Shown here one piece after another: positions 52,920-64,000 of a DNA stretch of 64,000 nt; position 1 is the first letter of the stretch, and every line of letters begins with the position of its first letter. The DNA comes from Pseudoramibacter alactolyticus ATCC 23263 (GTDB taxonomy: Bacteria > Bacillota > Clostridia > Eubacteriales > Eubacteriaceae), in contig NZ_GL622359.1 in NCBI RefSeq assembly GCF_000185505.1, forward strand, positions 113,751 to 177,750, given 5' to 3'. A program made the translations under genes and the position numbers. Below the pieces are notes generated by a model. It saw only the letters and a list, made by a program, of their open reading frames with translations, did not search any database and had not been told where the DNA came from.

Positions 52920-53555
52920 TCAGGTGCGCTGCTTGTTGTGCATATTGTTTTTGTTGTCGGCCAGGGAATGAGCCTTGTTCTCCGACACGCGGATCTTGTC
53001 GTTGATGTCGATAAAATCCGTATCGCTCAAATCGGCGATTTCCGAGCCGATTTTCGGCGCGTCGTATTTAGTGGAGAGCACTTCCCGGGGGGATTCGAGT
53101 TCTTCCCGGGTGAAAGGGAAGACGTCGCCAGGCTCCCGCAGATACATGAGCAGGTCCCAGAGGCCCTCTCCCGTCCAGGAGGATACCGGGAAAATGGGTT
53201 TGGCCCCGGTGAGTTTGAGCCATTGGGTGGCCTGGGGCACATTGGCGCCGGGGGCGTCGATCTGGGTGACGATGCCGATGACCGGACGGGCGGAGACGCC
53301 GTCGATGGCCGGGGGATACAGAGAATACTGCTCGCAGGCGTTGATGAGCAGCGCCACGATATCCGCCTCGTAGGAATACAGCGCCAGGGCGCGGGCGAGG
53401 TCGGCCTCCTCGGCATATTCGCCCGGCGTGTCGATGATGACGTCAAAATAATTGACCGCCTGGGTTTTTTCGTATTGAATCTTTTTGCCTTTCAGGGCTT
53501 GCTTGAGCGTGGTCTTGCCGCATTCGGAGCGCCCCATCAGAACCATTTTTTTCAT
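52920..53555 (-). CDS. eutP: EutP/PduV-like small GTPase with C-terminal extension
   Basis: 211 residues. P-loop GRSECGKTT, IIDTPGEY (G3), TQID (G4) fit EutP/PduV proteins of ethanolamine or propanediol loci. The family is normally about 145-160 residues; here about 55 extra, Asp/Lys/Asn-rich residues follow. No other eut or pdu genes are near, so its role here is open. AGGAG precedes the ATG. Confidence 0.82.
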   Translation of the reverse strand: MKKMVLMGRSECGKTTLKQALKGKKIQYEKTQAVNYFDVIIDTPGEYAEEADLARALALYSYEADIVALLINACEQYSLYPPAIDGVSARPVIGIVTQIDAPGANVPQATQWLKLTGAKPIFPVSSWTGEGLWDLLMYLREPGDVFPFTREELESPREVLSTKYDAPKIGSEIADLSDTDFIDINDKIRVSENKAHSLADNKNNMHNKQRT

Positions 53556-53782
53556 AATGATGCTCCTGTTTCAAATAAAGCGCCGCAGCGGGCACCAATA
53601 TAGATATTATAACACAAGTCCGGCAGATTATTTTGGCCTGAACAGGGAATAATTCAGCGCTGCAGCCGCGGGTGAAAATTTTCAAAGCCTCTTTCGGCCG
53701 CGGGGCAATCGGCGGCAAACATGTAACCCGCATCAATTGTACTGAAATAAAAACATTGGCGGCTAATTATTTGTCATCCGGT

Positions 53783-53811
53783 TGACGCGGCCGGGGGAAG
53801 GGCGTAGGATG
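53783..53811 (+). promoter_or_regulatory. Promoter of the 63-residue membrane protein gene
   Basis: TTGACG, 17-base spacer, TAGGAT, ending about 30 bases before the start codon. Confidence 0.6.
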
Positions 53812-53842
53812 AGGGCACCAAAGAAAAGGGAGGTCCGAAACG

Positions 53843-54034
53843 ATGACGTTGAGTAAAAAGGGCATGCCTGTTGTGTGGCCTATCATTGCGATGTTAATGC
53901 TCATCTGGCCTGTCGGTGTTTGTCTTATGTGGTATTATACCAATTGGCATCGCTCGGTGAAGTGGGCGATCACCCTTGCCTTTATCGCGGTGACCGTCGC
54001 GCGGCTGTCATCTTATCCAATCACGCTGCTGTGA
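53843..54034 (+). CDS. Small two-helix membrane protein
   Basis: 63 residues; hydrophobic segments about 8-30 and 38-58, with WPVGVCLMWYYTNWHRSVKWA between them. GGGAGG precedes the ATG and a terminator follows, so it is a real single-gene unit. Function unknown. Confidence 0.7.
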   Translation: MTLSKKGMPVVWPIIAMLMLIWPVGVCLMWYYTNWHRSVKWAITLAFIAVTVARLSSYPITLL

Positions 54035-54074
54035 GGCGGCGGGATGCCGAATGATTTTATGGATGCCTCTTTAT

Positions 54075-54097
54075 AACCGGCTTCGGCCGGTTTTTGT
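54075..54097 (+). terminator. Intrinsic terminator
   Basis: AACCGGC-TTCG-GCCGGTT then TTT. Confidence 0.85.
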
Positions 54098-54194
54098 TTG
54101 CCCGGGCAAGGGGTTGGCAAGCCGCCCAAACTGTACTATGATAAATAGAAAAGAACAGGCGGTTATGACGGTTTTATAAAGAAGGGAGGCCCCT

Positions 54195-55022
54195 ATGTTT
54201 GAAAATCCGAGAGAAACGTTAATCGAAAAGCGGCAGGAGCGCATGCTGGCTTTTTTCGACGCGGTGCTCGCCATCGCCATCACCGTCATGGCGCTGGAGA
54301 TCGCCGTGCCGGCGCTGGGCGACATCCGCTCGGCGGCTACCCAATCCTTTGTCATCCGACTCACGGGCTATCTCATCAGCTTTGTGGTGCTGGGGATGAT
54401 CTGGTACGTCCACACCAATTTTTTCACTTATTATTCCTTTGTGGGCAGCAGCTCGGAAATTTTGCTCCACTTCCTGCTGATGTTTCTCATCACCCTGTTC
54501 CAGCCGGCAACTTTGGCCCTGGGCGAGTACCCGGCGGATCGGGGCGTCAAGGTGCTGTATTTGGGGCCTTTTTTGGCCGTCAACGCGCTGAACATCGGCA
54601 TTTTGCTGATGGTGCGGCGGGAGAACGATGCGGTTCAGGAGGAGCGGGACGGTTTTAACGAGGCGGTTAAAGAGGCGATGAAAAACAATCCCCATCCCGG
54701 CGCCCAGGACATCACCCGAATGATGCGCACTTTGTATCACATTAAAAACCCGGCCCGGCTCATGGTGTCGTTAAAAGATCAGCTGCCGGAGGAATACCGC
54801 CATCTGCTCGAGGATTATCAGGAGGAGCGCCAGGCCAGCTATCTGTTTTCCCTGCGCTCGACCCTGGTGTGGATGGCCTTCGTCAGCCTGGCGGCCATCT
54901 GCCTGATGACCAATGTCTGGCTGTGCTATGCGGCGCTGGCCGGGGGAATGGTCGCCGTTCACGTGATCAAGACCCGCTGCCGCATCAAAAGACGATCGGG
55001 CGAGCAATGCGATATCGCGTGA
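54195..55022 (+). CDS. TMEM175-family potassium channel-like protein
   Basis: 275 residues. The first helix has the family pattern RMLAFFDAVLAIAITVMALE (canonical FSD is FFD here), followed by further helices about 50-72, 80-105 and 120-140, a soluble stretch, and two C-terminal helices about 220-260. Bacterial members form K+-permeable tetramers. GGGAGG precedes the ATG; the broken MBL gene follows 9 bases later. Confidence 0.82.
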   Translation: MFENPRETLIEKRQERMLAFFDAVLAIAITVMALEIAVPALGDIRSAATQSFVIRLTGYLISFVVLGMIWYVHTNFFTYYSFVGSSSEILLHFLLMFLITLFQPATLALGEYPADRGVKVLYLGPFLAVNALNIGILLMVRRENDAVQEERDGFNEAVKEAMKNNPHPGAQDITRMMRTLYHIKNPARLMVSLKDQLPEEYRHLLEDYQEERQASYLFSLRSTLVWMAFVSLAAICLMTNVWLCYAALAGGMVAVHVIKTRCRIKRRSGEQCDIA

Positions 55023-55031
55023 GAGATCGAG

Positions 55032-55827
55032 ATGCAATGTACTTTTTTAGGCACGGGCAACGCCATGGCGATCCGGTGCTACAATAGCTGTTTTGCCCTG
55101 CGCGACGGCAATAAGACCTTGCTGGTGGACGGGGGCGGGGCTCCGGGATTTTGGCACAGCTCGAGCAGGTAAAGCCGGATCCGGCCGGCATCCACGACAT
55201 CGTGGTGACCCACAAACACATCGATCATCTGTTCGGCGTGATTTGGATGGTGCGGTGCATCGCCCAGCAAATGGGCAGGGACGCCTATCCCGGCGGGGCG
55301 CGCATCTACGCCCACGACAAGGGCATCACCCTGATCTCGGTTCTTTGCCGCAGCCTGTTGGGTCCTGGGGAGATCCGCTTTCTGGGCGGGCGGATTCACC
55401 TGATCCCCCTAGCGGACGGCGAAATCCGGGAGATCCTCAGCCGGTCACCTTTTTCGATATCCATTTTGCCAAGGCGAAGCAATTCGGCTTTGCGATGGCC
55501 TATGCAAAGGATCGGCGGCTGGTGTGCTGCGGCGACGAGCCCTGCCATCCCCCGGTAGAGAAATATGTTCGGGATGCCGACTGGCTGCTGCACGAGGCCT
55601 TTTGCCTCGATGCCGAAGCCGAACGCTTTCGTCCAATTGAAAAGCACCATTCCACGGTGAAAAACGCCTGCGAGTTCGCGGCGGCCCTCGGGGTCCGGCA
55701 TCTGGCGCTCTATCACACGGAGGACAGCGATCTCGCCCGCCGCAAAGCCCGCTATACTGCGGAAGGAAAACGCTATTACGCCGGGGAGCTGCACGTGCCC
55801 GACGACCTCGAGACGCTTTCGCTTTAA
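55032..55827 (+). pseudogene. Metallo-beta-lactamase fold (RNase Z-like) protein, two frameshifts
   Basis: Pieces in three frames make one protein of about 264 residues: MQCTFLGTGNAMAIRCYNSC...LLVDGGG, then the zinc motif THKHIDHLFG and ARIYAHDKG, then CCGDEPCHPP...HLALYHTED. Frames change near 55,145 and near 55,440, each by loss of one base. Family members are tRNA 3'-processing or related hydrolases. Two lesions of the same type point to either a true pseudogene or locally poor sequence. Confidence 0.8.
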
Positions 55828-56180
55828 GCTGAAGATGTTCCAAATTTAGTGCACGGCCGGCGAAAAAAGCTTGACAAAAAGAGGGCAATGCGTATTGCTT
55901 GTGCGTTTTTCGCAAATTTGAAGAAAAATTAACAAGGGGCCGTATAGCAAAAACGGCGCCAAAACAGCCGCACCCAGCGGCGGATTTTCGGGGCGCCTGG
56001 CAAAACGGCAGCATACGAAGGCGCCGAGTTATCGTTTCTGATAAAAAAATATCATTTTCAGCAGAAGGTGATAAACTTTTTCAATCGGCTGTAACCATGA
56101 AAATGCGTTTGAAAATTTGAAAAAAGCCCTTGCCAAACAAAAATAAAAGGCTTATACTGATCCCAATTTAATAAGCCATG

Positions 56181-56202
56181 AAATCAGGACATGATTTTTT
56201 TC
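56181..56202 (+). terminator. Small intrinsic terminator
   Basis: AAATCA-GGACA-TGATTT followed by more T. Bases 55,830-56,180 are AT-richer and show no gene. Confidence 0.45.
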
Positions 56203-56243
56203 GGTATCAAATTGGAAACGACACGTGAAGAGCCATGTGCGAA

Positions 56244-56290
56244 CAACACACGAAAAAAGACTCTGGAGCAGTCATCGTGTGTTGCTTTTT
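56244..56290 (+). promoter_or_regulatory. Leader hairpin with T run before the DUF2798 gene
   Basis: CAACACACGA pairs perfectly with TCGTGTGTTG (56275-56284), with an inner GACT/AGTC stem, then CTTTTT. It lies 40 bases before the start codon, as an attenuator would. Confidence 0.6.
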
Positions 56291-56330
56291 AGTGCTTAAA
56301 TTCATTTCCACATTGGTAGCGGAGGGAAAA

Positions 56331-56816
56331 ATGCTCCAGAACAAATTTCAAGACTTTATTTTAACGCTGATGATGGCCGGCCTGATGGTCTACGCGATGA
56401 TTTGTTACAACATCTGCCTGAACATCGGCGGGATGCAGAACGCCGTCTTTTTAAAGGCCTTTTCGGAACTTAAGATCATGTAGCCGGCGGCCGTCGCGCT
56501 CGAGATGCTCGTGGCCGGGCGGCTGGCGATGAAGCTCACCTTTTGTCTGTTCACCCCGGGCCGGGACAATCCCGCATGGATCACTCTGGGGATTTCGGCG
56601 ACGACGATGTGCGTCATGTGCCCGCTGATGAGCCTTGTGGCGACGCTTTTGTTCAAACATCCGGGGAACCAGATTGCGGCGCTCTGGCTGCAGACATTCG
56701 CGGTGAATTTCCCGATGGCCCTTTGTTTTCAGTTGTTTTTTTGCGGGCCCTTCGTCCGGATGCTCTTCCGGAGGATTTTTGCGAAGCAGCTCGCGGCAGA
56801 CGCGGACCGGGCCTGA
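56331..56816 (+). pseudogene. DUF2798 family membrane protein, interrupted by in-frame TAG
   Basis: 161 codons with four membrane helices: NKFQDFILTLMMAGLMVYAMICYN, then GGMQNAVFLKAFSELKIM, a TAG at 56481-56483, and PAAVALEMLVAGRLA continuing to TGA 56814. The family normally has Trp at the stop position (IMWP), so a TGG-to-TAG change explains it. It sits 70 bases before atpB, where many bacteria have atpI. GGAGGG precedes ATG 56331. Confidence 0.8.
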
Positions 56817-56885
56817 CCCGGCGGCCGCCTGACAGGCGGCGACATGGATTTATCAAGCGAACGGACGCTGAAGGGAAGTGATCAA

Positions 56886-57575
56886 TTGGGCAATCTTTCA
56901 AAAGATTTGCAGGCGCAGCTGCACGTGGAGACCGCCATCCGCCTGAAACTGGGCGGCGTGACCATCGGCATTTCCGAGTCGGTGGTGGTCACCTGGATCA
57001 TCATGGTGGTGCTGGTGGGGCTGGCGATTTTCATGACGCACGGCCTCTCCGCCGAGCATCCGGGCAAAAGGCAGCTGATACTGGAGTCGGCGATGGGCTG
57101 GTGCCGCGATTTCTTCTATGGGATCCTCGGGGAAGACGGCGCGCGCTACATCCCATATTTAACGACGGTGCTACTGTATCTGGCCGTGTCCAATCTCATC
57201 GGGCTGGCCGGTTTTAAGCCGCCGACCAAGGATTTGAACGTGACCATTGGCCTCGCGCTGATGTCCATCGTGCTGATTGAGTATTCGGGGTGGCACCAAA
57301 AGGGCGCCAAGGGGTTTTTCAAGAGCTTTGCGGAGCCGATGCCCATCATGACGCCGATCAACATTCTGGAGCTGGGCATCCGGCCGCTGTCGCTTTGCAT
57401 GCGGCTGTTCGGCAATGTGTTGGGATCCTTCGTGGTGATGGAACTGCTTAAAGCGGTGTGCCCGGCGGTGCTGCCCATTCCCTTCAGCCTGTATTTCGAT
57501 ATTTTCGACGGCCTGATTCAGGCCTATGTCTTCGTGTTTTTAACCTCCCTGTTTATCAAGGAGGCCATTGAGTAG
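56886..57575 (+). CDS. atpB: ATP synthase Fo subunit a
   Basis: About 229 residues with five to six membrane helices. The essential Arg region LSLCMRLFGNVLGS and the last helix IFDGLIQAYVFVFLTSLFIKEA are clear. It forms the ion half-channels against the c ring. TTG 56886 has GGGAAG at 7 bases; ATG 56844 has no ribosome site. First gene of atpBEFHAGDC. Confidence 0.92.
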   Translation: MGNLSKDLQAQLHVETAIRLKLGGVTIGISESVVVTWIIMVVLVGLAIFMTHGLSAEHPGKRQLILESAMGWCRDFFYGILGEDGARYIPYLTTVLLYLAVSNLIGLAGFKPPTKDLNVTIGLALMSIVLIEYSGWHQKGAKGFFKSFAEPMPIMTPINILELGIRPLSLCMRLFGNVLGSFVVMELLKAVCPAVLPIPFSLYFDIFDGLIQAYVFVFLTSLFIKEAIE

Positions 57576-57656
57576 GCCCGCGGCGATTGTGTTTTCAATC
57601 CGTTTTCAAACTGTTTTCAAACGGTGATTCAAAAAGAAAAATGAAGGAGTTTAAAA

Positions 57657-57884
57657 ATGAGTACATTATTAGTGGCACTGGGTGCCGGCATTGCGGTTTT
57701 AACGGGGATTGGCGCCGGCGTCGGGATCGGCATCGCCACCGGGAAGGCGATGGATGCCATCGCCCGTCAGCCGGAGGCGGAAAGCAAAATTTCCAAGAAC
57801 CTGCTTTTGGGATGCGCCCTGGCCGAAGCGACCGCCATTTACGGTTTTGTCATCGGCCTGCTCATCATCATTATGCTGCATTAA
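57657..57884 (+). CDS. atpE: ATP synthase Fo subunit c
   Basis: 75 residues, two-helix hairpin: GAGVGIGIATGKAM, polar loop ARQPEAE, then ALAEATAIYGF with ion-carrying Glu57. Compared with Na+-type c subunits, the Gln of helix 1 is Ile24 and the Ser after Glu is Ala58, while Thr59 and Tyr62 remain. That favours proton coupling. AAGGAG precedes the ATG. Confidence 0.95.
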   Translation: MSTLLVALGAGIAVLTGIGAGVGIGIATGKAMDAIARQPEAESKISKNLLLGCALAEATAIYGFVIGLLIIIMLH

Positions 57885-57953
57885 GGCCGCATCCTTCGAT
57901 GAAGGCTTTGATTTTAACGGCCACTGGAAGGTCGGAAAGGGCAGGGAGCTGGC

Positions 57954-58412
57954 ATGCTAAAGATTGATATCAATCTGCTTTTTACGGTGATCAACCTGCT
58001 GATTCTTTACGTGTTGCTGCGCAAATTTCTCTTTAAGCCGCTGCAGCAGATGCTGGCCAAGCGCCGCCAGGCCGTCGCGGACGACTTCGACCGGGCGAAA
58101 ACGGCCAGAGAAGCGGCCCAGGATTTAAAAGCGCAGTACGAGACTTCGATGGAAAACGCCAAGGCGGAAAGCGCAAAGATAATGGCAGAGGCTCGCGCCA
58201 AAGCGGAAGCAATGGCGGCGGACAAAATGGCAGAAGCGCAGCGGGAAGCCGATGCCCTGATGGCTAAAGCCCGCAGACAGCTGGCGGAAGAACGCGCCCA
58301 GACTGAAAGAGAGGTCCGGGACGCCATCGCGGATCTGGCGATGCAGGCGGCGCGGAAAGCCCTGGAAAGCGGCGATGTGCCGACGGAGGCCGACTATGGC
58401 GAAGTTCGCTGA
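57954..58412 (+). CDS. atpF: ATP synthase Fo subunit b
   Basis: 152 residues: an N-terminal membrane helix (LLFTVINLLILYVLLRKFLF) and a long Ala/Glu/Lys/Arg-rich coiled coil that forms the peripheral stalk. GGGAG precedes the ATG and its end overlaps atpH by 17 bases. Confidence 0.93.
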   Translation: MLKIDINLLFTVINLLILYVLLRKFLFKPLQQMLAKRRQAVADDFDRAKTAREAAQDLKAQYETSMENAKAESAKIMAEARAKAEAMAADKMAEAQREADALMAKARRQLAEERAQTEREVRDAIADLAMQAARKALESGDVPTEADYGEVR

Positions 58413-58914
58413 TCAAGCGGTCCAGAATGACACCGATGTGCTGATGGCTTTAAAGCTTTCGGACGCCGTGATTGACGATACGCGGACCATTTTCGCGGAG
58501 AATCCGACGCTCAAGGCGGCGTTGGCCAATCCTGCGGCGGCCAGCGCCGACAAAGCCCGGGCCATCGCGCGGATTTTTCCCGAGGCCATCGTGCCGTATC
58601 TCTGCGTGCTCTGCCGCCACGGGGCCATCGGCCGCATCGACGCGATTTTCGAAAATTATCTGACGCGCCGGGCGGTGGCGGCCGGCCGCGGCATCGGCAC
58701 CTTGTGGTACGCCGGGGCAAAACCCGATCGCGCCATGCTCAGCGCGCTGGTGCTTGAAAAATTCGGCGTGCGGGACATCGACTGGGTGACGGTGAAGGAC
58801 CCGAAGCTCATCGGCGGCTATAAAATCCGCATTCAGGATTATGTTTACGATCACAGCGTCGCCGGCAGTTTCGGCCAGCTTTCGCACCGGATACGCACGG
58901 AGGTGAGAAGATGA
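58396..58914 (+). CDS. atpH: ATP synthase F1 subunit delta
   Basis: 172 residues. Typical short N-terminal helical domain and C-terminal region with KDPKLIGGYKIRIQDYVYDHSVAGSF. It attaches the peripheral stalk to F1. ATG 58396 is inside the end of atpF; its stop overlaps the atpA start (ATGA). Confidence 0.9.
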   Translation: MAKFADQAVQNDTDVLMALKLSDAVIDDTRTIFAENPTLKAALANPAAASADKARAIARIFPEAIVPYLCVLCRHGAIGRIDAIFENYLTRRAVAAGRGIGTLWYAGAKPDRAMLSALVLEKFGVRDIDWVTVKDPKLIGGYKIRIQDYVYDHSVAGSFGQLSHRIRTEVRR

Positions 58915-60410
58915 ATTCAGAACAAATTATCCGCGTACTTGAGGATGAAATTGCAAATTTTAACAGAGACGACAATGTGCGCGAAGTGGGCACGGTGCTC
59001 ACCGTTGGCGACGGCATCGTCTCCGTTTACGGGATGAACAAGGCCTTTTACGGCGAGGTGGTGACCTTTGAATCCGGGGAGCGGGGCATGGTGCTCGACA
59101 TCGGTTCCGATCTGATCCGCTGCATTCTCTTCGGCCGGGACCGCGACGTCGCCGAGGGGATGGAGGTCCACCGCACCGGCGAGCAGATGGCCGTGCCCGT
59201 GGGGGATGCTTTTCTCGGCCGGGTGGTTAATGCGCTGGGGGATCCCCTCGACGGCAAAGGGCCCATTTCGGCGGACGGCAGCCGCCCGGTGGAATCGCCC
59301 GCGCCGGGGATCCTCGACCGTCAGCCGGTCGACACGCCGATGGAAACAGGGATGTTAGCCATCGATTCGATGTTTCCCATCGGCCGCGGCCAGCGGGAGC
59401 TTATCATCGGCGACCGCCAGACCGGAAAGACCACCATCGCGGTGGATACCATGCTCAACCAAAAGGGCAAGGACGTAGTCTGCGTGTATGTGGCCATCGG
59501 GCAGAAGGCCTCGAGCGTGGCCCAGCTGGCCCGCACCCTGGAAGCCCACGACGCGCTGGATTATTCGATTATCGTCTCGGCATCCGCGGCGGATCCGGCG
59601 TCGCTGCAATACATCGCCCCCTATACCGGCACGGCCATCGCCGAGCACTATATGCACGCCGGCCGCGATGTGCTCATCATCTATGACGATCTGTCCAAGC
59701 ACGCGGTGGCCTACCGGACGCTGTCGCTGCTGCTCGGCCGCTCGCCGGGGCGCGAAGCCTATCCGGGGGACGTTTTTTATCTGCATTCCCGCCTGCTCGA
59801 GCGGTCGAGTCATCTGTCGGACGCGCTGGGCGGCGGCTCCATCACGGCGCTGCCGATTGTCGAAACCCAGTCCGGGGACGTCTCGGCCTATATCCCGACG
59901 AATATCATCTCGATCACCGACGGGCAGATTTTCCTTGAAAGCGCGCTCTTCCACGCCGGCACCCGTCCCGCGGTCAACGTGGGGCTTTCGGTGTCCCGGG
60001 TGGGCGGAGCGGCCCAGACCGGCGCCATGAAGGCGGCTTCCGGCAGCATCCGCATCGATCTGGCGCAGTACCGCGAGCTGGAGACCTTCACCCAATTCTC
60101 CTCCGATCTGGACGATGCCACCAAGGCGCAGCTGGGCTACGGCCAGCGTCTGATGGAGCTGCTCAAGCAGCCGGTGCACAGCCCGATGTCCCTGGCGGAT
60201 CAGGTGATCTCGCTGGTTTGCGCGGAAGGCGGCGTTTTAAATGCGGTGCCGGTGGATCGCATCAAAGCTGAACAGCACGCCCTGCTCGACGCTTTCAAAA
60301 TCCAGGCGCCGGATGTCGCCGATACCATTGAAACGCAGCGGTCATTAGACGACGCCCTCAAAGCGAAAATTTTAGCGACGGCAAAGGATTTAATGGCGCC
60401 GAGGTCCTGA
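58911..60410 (+). CDS. atpA: ATP synthase F1 subunit alpha
   Basis: 499 residues. P-loop GDRQTGKT, the alpha signature PAVNVGLSVSRVGGAAQ and YDDLSKHAVAYR. Non-catalytic nucleotide-binding subunit. GGAGGTGAG lies just before the ATG. Confidence 0.97.
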   Translation: MNSEQIIRVLEDEIANFNRDDNVREVGTVLTVGDGIVSVYGMNKAFYGEVVTFESGERGMVLDIGSDLIRCILFGRDRDVAEGMEVHRTGEQMAVPVGDAFLGRVVNALGDPLDGKGPISADGSRPVESPAPGILDRQPVDTPMETGMLAIDSMFPIGRGQRELIIGDRQTGKTTIAVDTMLNQKGKDVVCVYVAIGQKASSVAQLARTLEAHDALDYSIIVSASAADPASLQYIAPYTGTAIAEHYMHAGRDVLIIYDDLSKHAVAYRTLSLLLGRSPGREAYPGDVFYLHSRLLERSSHLSDALGGGSITALPIVETQSGDVSAYIPTNIISITDGQIFLESALFHAGTRPAVNVGLSVSRVGGAAQTGAMKAASGSIRIDLAQYRELETFTQFSSDLDDATKAQLGYGQRLMELLKQPVHSPMSLADQVISLVCAEGGVLNAVPVDRIKAEQHALLDAFKIQAPDVADTIETQRSLDDALKAKILATAKDLMAPRS

Positions 60411-60411
60411 C

Positions 60412-63088
<2,677 letters not shown>

Positions 63089-63218
63089 CGCCCGGCAAGC
63101 GAGAAAACCTCCGCTCTATTTTGTTCCGCGTAAGACAATGCACATCTTGCGCCATTTTCTGGTTATCCCTGTAAGCCAAATTATTCCCCGATAGAAAGTT
63201 TGCTTAAAAGGAGCATTT

Positions 63219-63620
63219 GTGAAGCGAGATATGGAGCTTGTTCGGCTCATTCTTTTGAAAATTGAAGAAGAATACCGTTCAACAGCAATTTACAATTTGA
63301 AGATTCCTCACTATGATATGGAAACCGTTGCTTATCACTGTAAAATCTTAAAGGAGGCCGGATTGATTTCGGATTATGACTCTCGATATGCTGATGGTAA
63401 GCTATGGTGTTTTGGTGTTGGCTCTTTGACATGGGATGGGAATGATTTTCTTGATAAAATTCGAGATAATTCCCGTTGGAAAAAGATTAAAGATACAATT
63501 ACTCAAAAAGGGCTTCCACTTGCCATTGAAACGATTAAAACTATTTCTACCGCTTTTGTGACCGCAGCGACAGAAGGAGTGGCTAATTCTATTATAAAAA
63601 ACGGTGGAATACCGCAGTAA
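63219..63620 (+). CDS. DUF2513 family protein
   Basis: 133 residues. N-terminal winged helix (MKRDMELVRLILLKIEEE, AYHCKILKEAGLI, GSLTWDGNDFLDKIRDNSRW) as in DUF2513 proteins of phages and genomic islands; a Thr/Ala-rich amphipathic C-terminal tail follows. GTG start behind AAAAGGAG. Clearly lower GC (about 40%) than its neighbours, so acquired by transfer. Confidence 0.8.
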   Translation: MKRDMELVRLILLKIEEEYRSTAIYNLKIPHYDMETVAYHCKILKEAGLISDYDSRYADGKLWCFGVGSLTWDGNDFLDKIRDNSRWKKIKDTITQKGLPLAIETIKTISTAFVTAATEGVANSIIKNGGIPQ

Positions 63621-63641
63621 AGAATAAAATCAACATTGTTG

Positions 63642-63676
63642 AAAAGACCGTCTACCAAGAAGTAGGTGGTCTTTTT
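63642..63676. terminator. Intrinsic terminator
   Basis: AAAAGACC pairs with GGTCTTTT, with an inner CTAC/GTAG stem, then T. Confidence 0.8.
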
Positions 63677-63717
63677 GCGTTAAAACCCGGGAGAAGGGGT
63701 ACGTTTGGGCCCGGCTG

Positions 63718-63726
63718 TGTTATAAT
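63718..63726 (+). promoter_or_regulatory. Extended -10 promoter of the P-type ATPase gene
   Basis: TGTTATAAT (TGn plus perfect TATAAT at 63721-63726). There is no good -35. Confidence 0.5.
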
Positions 63727-63776
63727 AAAGGCCAATCAAACCGCTGTGCGTTTTTTAGAATGGAAGACCGATCAAA

Positions 63777-64000
63777 ATGAATCAACCCAAGCAAAAGACA
63801 GCCGGACTTACGAGCCGGGAAGCCGAGATCCGGCGCCGCCGGGGCCAGGGCAACGCCCGGGTGGACAGCTCGGCCAAAACGGTGAAGGACATCATCCGGG
63901 AAAACACCCTGACCTATTTCAATCTGATTTTTCTGGTGATGGCGCTGCTGCTCGTCATCGCCGGCGCCTTCAACAGTCTGACCTTTCTGCCGGTGATCGT
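63777..64000 (+). CDS. Cation-translocating P-type ATPase, N-terminal part only
   Basis: The first 74 codons before the window ends: SREAEIRRRRGQGNARVDSSAKTVKDIIRENTLTYFNLIF and the first membrane helix (LVMALLLVIAG). This N-terminal pattern is that of Ca2+/Mg2+-type (MgtA/PMR1-like) P-type ATPases of Firmicutes. No catalytic motifs are within the window, so the ion is unknown. Confidence 0.75.
   Translation, partial: MNQPKQKTAGLTSREAEIRRRRGQGNARVDSSAKTVKDIIRENTLTYFNLIFLVMALLLVIAGAFNSLTFLPVI

Noticed and set aside
5193-56483. Genome-wide reassignment of TAG to one amino acid
   Set aside because: The residues expected at the in-frame stops differ (Trp, probably Tyr, probably Gln), one stop is TGA, and TAG ends several normal genes.

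Overview
The window looks like a low-GC-phylum (Firmicutes/Clostridia) anaerobe with a GC-rich chromosome, probably Eubacteriaceae-like (for example near Pseudoramibacter or Eubacterium). The reasons are anaerobic sulfite reductase AsrABC, type III and type I glutamine synthetases, a multi-piece archaeal/clostridial-type glutamate synthase, an ANTAR antiterminator, DUF975 membrane proteins, a TPP-riboswitch-controlled Thi4, and consensus sigma-A promoters with AAGGAGG ribosome sites. The genus is an inference.

Layout: (1) 0.2-9.9 kb, nitrogen assimilation. glnN is on the minus strand. Divergent from it runs an operon of glutamate synthase glutaminase piece, FMN/Fe-S piece, polyferredoxin, NAD(P)/FAD reductase and GXGXG piece, followed by glnA and an ANTAR regulator. 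Both leaders carry a 5-bp hairpin with the same AAAGGC hexaloop, which fits ANTAR antitermination. (2) 10-15.5 kb: a class II amidotransferase, a diiron ferritin-like protein, a GntR-ABC operon and two DUF975 paralogues. (3) 15.4-22 kb: the phosphate regulon pstS-C-A-B-phoU-phoP-phoR behind a PHO-box-like promoter, with a domain-permuted PstS. (4) 22.1-25.1 kb: asrABC. (5) 25.2-38.5 kb: a secreted nuclease and its partner, a hydantoinase-like protein, thi4 with a TPP riboswitch, tRNA-Lys(CTT), cstA, a four-gene membrane protein/AAA+/VWA cluster, and a 2-hydroxyacid dehydrogenase behind a 130-bp inverted-repeat segment. (6) About 38.8-48.35 kb: an AT-rich foreign segment, the remnant of a mobilizable element. 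It holds a RepA-like gene fused by rearrangement to an inverted mobC fragment, a TetR gene with two identical operators, an ECF-type importer module, two ABC exporter-fold proteins and a KTR protein. (7) 48.5-55.8 kb: DUF5662, MATE, an IS110-family insertion, an HMA-like protein, EutP-like GTPase, TMEM175-like channel and a broken metallo-beta-lactamase. (8) 56.3-63.1 kb: a DUF2798 gene, then the F1Fo ATP synthase operon atpBEFHAGDC. After these come a DUF2513 gene and the start of a cation P-type ATPase cut by the window end.

Several otherwise well-conserved genes carry single in-frame stops (glnN TGA; glutamate synthase FMN piece, pstA and the DUF2798 gene TAG) or frameshifts (glutamate synthase glutaminase piece, IS110 transposase, metallo-beta-lactamase). 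Draft-assembly errors, real decay and stop-codon suppression are all possible; raw reads would decide.
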